64,000 bases of DNA from Pelagimonas sp. (GTDB lineage: Bacteria; Pseudomonadota; Alphaproteobacteria; Rhodobacterales; Rhodobacteraceae). Positions 58,856 through 64,000 of the stretch are shown piece after piece; position 1 is the first letter of the stretch; each line of letters opens with the position of its first letter. Below the pieces are notes generated by a model. That model saw only the letters and a list, made by a program, of their open reading frames with translations, ran no database searches and was not told the origin of the DNA. The position numbers and the translations under genes were made by a program. The stretch covers positions 62,001-126,000 of the forward strand of contig JAOARQ010000017.1 in NCBI GenBank assembly GCA_025210455.1, given 5' to 3'.

Positions 58856-61149
58856 TGGTTTGCCCCTAATCTCATGTTTATAAACTTACTTCCTGACTGT
58901 GGCTCTTCGGTCTGTGCCGAGGGGTCCACAGGCAGATGCACCAGCGCCATGGCACCATGATGCGTTCCGGTGAAGGCGGGCGCGTCTTCCAGCGTCAGCG
59001 TGCCACCGTGTTCTTCGATGATCTTCTTTACAATCGGCAGCCCCAGCCCAGTGCCCTTGTCGCGCGTAGTGACATAGGGCTCAAAGAGCCGGGCGCGGTC
59101 TTCTGGCAGACCAATACCGTTGTCCATGATGCGGATCTCAACCTTGCCGTTCTGCAGCTGCGCCGAGACCCGGATTTCCGGCACGTGCCCTTCGGGAGCG
59201 CCATTTTCCTGCAAAGTTTCAATGGCTTCCCCGGCGTTCTTGATCAGGTTGGTCAGGGCCTGACCAATCATCGTCGCATCCAGTTTGGCAGGCATGGCCA
59301 CCGGTTGGATGTCGGATTTAAAGGTCACACCCGGTTGGCCATTTTCCTGCAAGAGCACCGCCCCGCGCAGCAGATCGCCGATATCTTCGGGTCGGCGGTC
59401 AGGCTCGGGCATCCGGGCGAATTTAGAGAACTCATCGACAATGCGACGCAGATCTTCGGTCTGGCGAATGATCACCCCTGTCATGTTTTCCAGCTTTTCC
59501 GCGTCATCTTCGGCCAGTTGGCGGCCAAATTTGCGCCGGATACGATCCGCAGACAGCTGAATCGGTGTCAGCGGGTTTTTGATCTCATGGGCAATGCGGC
59601 GTGCCACATCCCCCCAGGCGGCCATGCGCTGCGCGCTGACCAGATCGGTCACATCGTCAAAGGCCACCACGTAGCCCTCGAGGCTGTCGTCTTTGCGCCG
59701 CCGGGTCGACACCCGCACCAGCAGGTTTTCCTGACGCCCTTCACGGCTGACCCGGATTTCCTCTTGTGCGGTTTCCAGAGATTTTTCGCGCAGATGTTCG
59801 AACAGCGGGCCAAACTCTGGCACCGCCACCGTCAGTGGCATAGCCTGATGCGGATCGTGCCAGCCCAGCAGCCGTTCGGCCGAGCGGTTCACAAAGGTCA
59901 CTTTGCCATCTGCATCCAGCCCCACCACCCCAGAGGTGACCGAGGTCAGAACCGAGTCAAACAAACGCTGGCGGCGTTCGATCTGACGGGTGTTTTCCAG
60001 CAACCGGTCACGCTGCATTTTCAGCTGGCGGGTCATCTGGTTGAAATAGGTGCCCAGCATCGAGATTTCGTCATCACCGTCATCTTCGATCACCTGCACA
60101 TCCAGATCACCGCCGCCGACGCGCTGCGCAGCCCCGGCCAGACGCCCCACAGGGCGGCTGAGACGTTCCGCAAACCACAGCCCGGCCCATGTGGCCGCAA
60201 GGATCAGCAAGACCGCGAAACCAAGATAGAGAATGGCAAAATCAAACAGGCGGCGGCCCCGCTCGGTTTCCTGTTGCTGATAATAGCGCGCGGTGGCCTG
60301 TGTTTCGTCCAGCAGATTCAGGATATCGCCATCAACATCACGGCTGACAAAAAGAAAGCGATTGAGATAGGCATTCAGCCGGATCAGCGCCCGCATCTCA
60401 TTGTTGTCCCAATCCTGAATGATCACAACGCTTTCGGTCTCAAGCCCGGCAAAGTCCTCTGGGCTGGGTTGTTCGTAATCAAACAGATATGATCGCGCAC
60501 CACGGGCGCGGATGTCGCCTGCACTGTCGATGACAAAGGCTTCGCGCAGTTCGCGCTTGATCTGATCATGCCCCTGCCCCAGCAACTGGCGCAGATCGCC
60601 ATCATTCGTCACCTGCGCAGCCCGGCGGTTGGCATCGAGAAACCCGGCCAGCGCCCAAGCATCTTCGACCAGCGCGGCCTTTTGTTCGGCCTCATAGGCT
60701 TCGGCAGCAGAAAGCGAGGCGCTGACAACATTCTGCACCCGGCTGGAAAACCACGTTTCAAGCCCGATATTGATCGTCAGCACCGCAAAAACCGCCACGG
60801 TAATGGTGGGAAACAGCGCCATCAGCACGAACGACGCCGTCAGACGCAGGTGCAGCCGCGACCCGGCCGATTGCGCCCTGCGATCCGCAATCATGCGCGC
60901 CACGCGCGACAGCACCATGGCCGCCACAACCAGAACATAGATCAGATCAGCCAGAAAGATAATTCGCAGCGCCGGTGAGGCCGACCCAAGCGCCATCGGC
61001 CCCATGACCAGAAAAGTCAGCAGCGCCAGAGATGGCCCAAGCGCCACCAGCCCCAAAGTGATCAAATTCTGCACGCGCCGTTGCCGTCTGAGCCGGTTCA
61101 CCCGGGCCCATGTCGTCGACGCGGTGATTGAGCGTGCCCCTGTGGCCAC
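58852..61149 (-). CDS. ntrY: sensor histidine kinase NtrY
   Basis: A 765-residue membrane sensor, partner of NtrX. Hydrophobic segments lie near residues 27-52, 61-83, 102-126 and 303-328, with a periplasmic region of about 175 residues between the last two. Then come a HAMP domain (about 328-382), a PAS domain (390-500), the phospho-acceptor His521 in [14 protein letters not shown], and a C-terminal HATPase domain with NLIKNAGEAI and GLGLPIVKKIIEEHGG. It is co-transcribed with ntrX. Confidence 0.95.
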   Translation of the reverse strand: MATGARSITASTTWARVNRLRRQRRVQNLITLGLVALGPSLALLTFLVMGPMALGSASPALRIIFLADLIYVLVVAAMVLSRVARMIADRRAQSAGSRLHLRLTASFVLMALFPTITVAVFAVLTINIGLETWFSSRVQNVVSASLSAAEAYEAEQKAALVEDAWALAGFLDANRRAAQVTNDGDLRQLLGQGHDQIKRELREAFVIDSAGDIRARGARSYLFDYEQPSPEDFAGLETESVVIIQDWDNNEMRALIRLNAYLNRFLFVSRDVDGDILNLLDETQATARYYQQQETERGRRLFDFAILYLGFAVLLILAATWAGLWFAERLSRPVGRLAGAAQRVGGGDLDVQVIEDDGDDEISMLGTYFNQMTRQLKMQRDRLLENTRQIERRQRLFDSVLTSVTSGVVGLDADGKVTFVNRSAERLLGWHDPHQAMPLTVAVPEFGPLFEHLREKSLETAQEEIRVSREGRQENLLVRVSTRRRKDDSLEGYVVAFDDVTDLVSAQRMAAWGDVARRIAHEIKNPLTPIQLSADRIRRKFGRQLAEDDAEKLENMTGVIIRQTEDLRRIVDEFSKFARMPEPDRRPEDIGDLLRGAVLLQENGQPGVTFKSDIQPVAMPAKLDATMIGQALTNLIKNAGEAIETLQENGAPEGHVPEIRVSAQLQNGKVEIRIMDNGIGLPEDRARLFEPYVTTRDKGTGLGLPIVKKIIEEHGGTLTLEDAPAFTGTHHGAMALVHLPVDPSAQTEEPQSGSKFINMRLGANQ

Positions 61150-61249
61150 AGCCTATCCTCGCCTTGATGTGCCACCTTTGGTGGCAACCGCCATATCTTG
61201 CGACCTTCTCACCACCCAGATGCAGCGGGGCCACAGTTGTGTGACCGTT

Positions 61250-62620
61250 TTACATCAATTTGCGACGGCGTGTCACGCGAATATCCAGCTCGGTTATTTT
61301 CTTGCGCAAAGTATTGCGATTGATGCCCAGAAGATCGGCGCATTTCGCCTGATTTCCACCCGTTGCGTCCAATGCGATCTCAATTAGTGGGATTTCGACC
61401 TCTTTGATGATCCGGCTGTACAGCCCATCGGGTGGCAACATTCCGCCGTGCAGATCAAAGTAGCGCCGCAGGTGGCGCGCCACCGATTCCCCCAGCTTTT
61501 CGCTATCACCGCCGCGCAGAATTTCACGGGTCTCGGGCTGGTTGCCCAATATCCCCTCGACCTCGCGGCGGGAAATCTCATCGCTGCCCCCCATCAGGGT
61601 CAGACGGCGCAGGGTGTTTTCCAACTGACGCACATTGCCGGGCCAGCTGTAAACCCGCAGCAGTTCACGCGCGCTTTCTGACAGGCTGCGCCGCGCGGCC
61701 CCATCGCGTTCGGCGCGGGCAAGAAAGTGCTCGGCCAACAGCGGAATGTCATCCACCCGTGCGCGCAGCGGTGGCACCGCCAGCACGGCCCCATCGAGAC
61801 GATAGAACAGGTCTTGCCGCACCAGATTGTTCTCAATCAGGCTTTGGGCTGAGTTCTGCGCGATGGCAATGAACTTGGGCGGCTGATCCCCGGGCGCATC
61901 CATCATACGCACGATACGGCCCTGAATTTCTTCGGTCAGATCGGCGATATCTTCGATCAAGACCGTGCCCCCCTTGGCCTGTGCCAGAACACGGGCGGGC
62001 CCTTCCAGATCAACCAAATCGGCATTGGTCACCGTGACAAAGGGCTGACTGCGCCGGTCGGAAAAATCATGCAGCGCCTGCGCAATCAGCGATTTGCCTG
62101 TGCCGCTTTCGCCGGTGATCAGCACAGGCAGATCCGCATTCATCATCCGCGCCACCAGACGATAGAGCGTCTGCATCACCTGCGTGCGCCCAATCAAAGG
62201 CAGCTCTTCCGGGCTGTCTTGCGGGGCGACGTCCTCTGCGGAAGGCACAGCCTGCCCCCGCAGATCCAGCGCCTTGGCCGTGCGTTTCATCAGATCAGGC
62301 AGATCGAAAGGTTTGGGCAGGTAATCAAAGGCCTCGGCCTCGGTGGCCTGAATGGCGGTCATGATGGTGTTTTGCGCACTGATCACGATCACCGGCAGAT
62401 CCGGGCGATCCTGTTTGATCTTGGGCAGCATTTCCAGCCCATTGCCATCGGGCATCATCACATCGGTGATCACCGCATCACCCTTGCCTTCGGACACCCA
62501 GCGCATCAGCGTGGTCAGGCTTGAGGTCGCATGGACCTTGACCCCGGCCCGCGTCAAAGCCTGTGTCAACACCGTGCGAATTGTACGGTCGTCATCGGCA
62601 ACCAGAACTGTTCCATCCAT
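61250..62620 (-). CDS. ntrC: nitrogen regulator NtrC without the GAFTGA loop
   Basis: A 456-residue nitrogen response regulator. The receiver domain has Asp53 ([12 protein letters not shown]). The AAA+ domain has Walker [10 protein letters not shown] (169-177), but the region between [12 protein letters not shown] (about 191-202) and the [11 protein letters not shown] Walker B region lacks a GAFTGA motif and is shorter than usual. This is the state of Rhodobacter capsulatus NtrC, which activates sigma-70 rather than sigma-54 RNA polymerase. The Fis-type DNA-binding domain ([22 protein letters not shown]) is intact. Downstream of ntrB in the same operon. Confidence 0.94.
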   Translation of the reverse strand: MDGTVLVADDDRTIRTVLTQALTRAGVKVHATSSLTTLMRWVSEGKGDAVITDVMMPDGNGLEMLPKIKQDRPDLPVIVISAQNTIMTAIQATEAEAFDYLPKPFDLPDLMKRTAKALDLRGQAVPSAEDVAPQDSPEELPLIGRTQVMQTLYRLVARMMNADLPVLITGESGTGKSLIAQALHDFSDRRSQPFVTVTNADLVDLEGPARVLAQAKGGTVLIEDIADLTEEIQGRIVRMMDAPGDQPPKFIAIAQNSAQSLIENNLVRQDLFYRLDGAVLAVPPLRARVDDIPLLAEHFLARAERDGAARRSLSESARELLRVYSWPGNVRQLENTLRRLTLMGGSDEISRREVEGILGNQPETREILRGGDSEKLGESVARHLRRYFDLHGGMLPPDGLYSRIIKEVEIPLIEIALDATGGNQAKCADLLGINRNTLRKKITELDIRVTRRRKLM

Positions 62621-62622
62621 TG

Positions 62623-63699
62623 TCAGACCTCCTTGTCAGAGCCGCGATCGCGGGACAGAGAAATGCGAAAGACCGTGCGGCCCGGTTCAGAATCCACCGA
62701 AATCCAACCGCCATGATCCGAAATGATCTTGCTGACCAGTGCCAGCCCCAGTCCGGTGCCGTTTTCACGGCCCGATACAAAGGGATCAAAGATGTCGCTG
62801 CGAATATCTTCGGGCAGACCGGGCCCGTCGTCTATGATCTCGATCTGCATGGGCAGCGCCTGTCCGGATCCACCCGAACGCCGCAGCCGGAACCCGTGTT
62901 CATAATAGGTGCGCAGCCGGATGGTGCCGCCCTGCGGATCCGCCGCCTCAGAGGCATTTTTCAGCAGGTTCAGCACCACCTGTTGCAACTGATCACTGTC
63001 ACCGCGCGCCATGGGCAGCGAGGGGTCATAGTCTTCGATCAAGACCATATGCGACCCAAAGCCAAGCAGAGCAGAGCGCCGCGCACGATCGAGCACATCA
63101 TGCACATTCACCGGTCCCATTTCCGGCGCTGAAAGATTGCCGAATTGTTCAACCTGTTCCAGCAGTTTGACGATACGCCGGCTTTCTTCGACGATCAGAT
63201 CGGTCAGCTCTAGGTCGTCGGCATTCAGGTTCATGCTCAGCAGCTGCGCCGCCCCCGTGATCCCGGCCAGAGGGTTCTTGATCTCATGGGCCAGCATTTC
63301 GGCCATGCCAATGGCGGATTTCGCAGCAGATTTGACACTGTCGCTTTGCGTCATGCGCCCCGCCAGTTCGCGCGGGGAAATCAACATGATCATCACGCCA
63401 TCACGCCCTGAAAGCGGTGCGATCTGCAGATTGCATACCAGCGGCGCGCGATCCTTTGTACCCACATCCACATCGTTCACAAACAGCGGCGTGCCATTTT
63501 CACGGGCGCGCGCCAATCCGTTCTCAAGCGGCGCGTCCACCGTCAGCCGATCCCAGAACCGCACCCCGCGCAGCGCCTTGGCTGAGGTGTTCATAAACCC
63601 TTCGCAGGCGGGGTTTACATCCGCAATGCTGTCATCCTGGTCAATCAAGATCGCCGGCACCGGAAGCGATGACCAAATATGCGTATCGTCTGGGTCCAT
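62623..63699 (-). CDS. ntrB: nitrogen sensor kinase NtrB
   Basis: A 358-residue soluble histidine kinase/phosphatase for NtrC, controlled in other bacteria by PII proteins. It has an N-terminal PAS-like domain (1-110), the H box [13 protein letters not shown] with His138, and a HATPase domain with [18 protein letters not shown] and [18 protein letters not shown]. It overlaps the dusB stop (ATGA) and ends two bases before ntrC. Confidence 0.95.
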   Translation of the reverse strand: MDPDDTHIWSSLPVPAILIDQDDSIADVNPACEGFMNTSAKALRGVRFWDRLTVDAPLENGLARARENGTPLFVNDVDVGTKDRAPLVCNLQIAPLSGRDGVMIMLISPRELAGRMTQSDSVKSAAKSAIGMAEMLAHEIKNPLAGITGAAQLLSMNLNADDLELTDLIVEESRRIVKLLEQVEQFGNLSAPEMGPVNVHDVLDRARRSALLGFGSHMVLIEDYDPSLPMARGDSDQLQQVVLNLLKNASEAADPQGGTIRLRTYYEHGFRLRRSGGSGQALPMQIEIIDDGPGLPEDIRSDIFDPFVSGRENGTGLGLALVSKIISDHGGWISVDSEPGRTVFRISLSRDRGSDKEV

Positions 63700-64000
63700 C
63701 AGGCTACCTTTTCAAAGGGGCGATCCAGCGCCTCGGGCAAGAGTTGTAACACCTTTGCGGTGTCTTTTTCGGTCAAAATGGATTGGCGCAGCTTTGGGTC
63801 AGGCGGGCATAGATCCATGTACCAACCCAGATGCTTGCGGGCGACACGATTGCCCAACTGGCTGCCATAAAAACTGAGCATCGCCTCGTAATGCTTTGAA
63901 ACCATGTCAACAAACGCACGCCCCTGCGGCACCTCTGGCGTGGGCGCACCGTAGAGATCCGCTGCCACCTGCGCCAATGTCCACGGCGCGCCCTGCGCCC
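63699..64000 (-). CDS. dusB: tRNA-dihydrouridine synthase DusB (NifR3), C-terminal part
   Basis: The gene runs off the right edge; the visible part is its last 100 codons or so. It begins in the middle of QGAPWTLAQVAADLYG, matching the DusB motif GAxGxPW, and continues with the C-terminal helical RNA-binding domain (SKHYEAMLSFYG, VARKHLGWYMDLCP). The dusB-ntrB-ntrC order (nifR3-ntrB-ntrC) is typical of Rhodobacteraceae. Dihydrouridine is made at tRNA position 17. Confidence 0.88.
   Translation of the reverse strand, partial: AQGAPWTLAQVAADLYGAPTPEVPQGRAFVDMVSKHYEAMLSFYGSQLGNRVARKHLGWYMDLCPPDPKLRQSILTEKDTAKVLQLLPEALDRPFEKVA

Noticed and set aside
58936-60492. Long open frame of 518 codons opposite ntrY
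   Set aside because: It lies wholly antisense to a gene with complete histidine-kinase motifs. GC-rich codon bias opens such frames.

Overview
The window is alphaproteobacterial chromosome, most likely from the Roseobacter group of the Rhodobacteraceae. The evidence is a dusB(nifR3)-ntrB-ntrC-ntrY-ntrX cluster next to trkA-trkH-hfq-hflX, an NtrC without the GAFTGA loop, paired GTTC-N7-GTTC/GAAC-N7-GAAC SOS boxes before recA, a pyrrolysine-free MttB-family gene, and GC-rich codon usage. No rRNA, tRNA or CRISPR was recognised.

Left host segment (1-14661): a gene end, metA, a PPK2 kinase with a TetR regulator, an MttB-family methyltransferase, an alpha/beta hydrolase broken by one nonsense codon, a nitroreductase, an SMR transporter, typA, a VOC protein, two tandem small secreted two-cysteine proteins, a DUF1330 protein, alaS, and a MarR-GNAT fusion with a perfect palindrome just upstream.

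Prophage (about 14662-46048, 31.4 kb): a transposable phage with a mosaic plan. The left third is Mu-like: a leftward LexA-type repressor, then rightward early genes including MuA, MuB, DUF3164, HU, a lone Mu-type winged helix and GemA, and ending with an Ogr/Delta-like zinc ribbon and a MuF head protein. The rest is P2-like. Portal and terminase run leftward, followed by an endolysin, membrane protein and nested spanin genes. Scaffold protease and capsid run rightward, followed by tail genes in the P2 order V-W-J-I-H-(two genes)-FI-FII-E/E'-T-U-X-D. The E/E' overlap has a GGGAAAG slippery heptamer in the right phase for a -1 frameshift. The likely logic is that repressor cleavage releases MuA/MuB transposition, and the Ogr-like protein then turns on P2-type late operons.

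The prophage appears to have inserted just after the recA stop codon. The hairpin terminator that probably belonged to recA now lies 31.4 kb away, at the other end of the prophage, where it follows the phage repressor gene. Matching element ends and a flanking TTGT duplication support this reading.

Right host segment (46052-64000): recA with two SOS boxes, a beta-hydroxyacid dehydrogenase with a TTG start, a penicillin-acylase-family hydrolase translationally coupled to an aminoglycoside/choline-kinase-like phosphotransferase, hflX-hfq, trkH-trkA, a sugar-transferase-like gene, and ntrX, ntrY, ntrC, ntrB and partial dusB. Starts were moved to internal ATGs where a ribosome-binding site or gene overlap supported it. 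All functions are read from sequence motifs and gene order without database searches.
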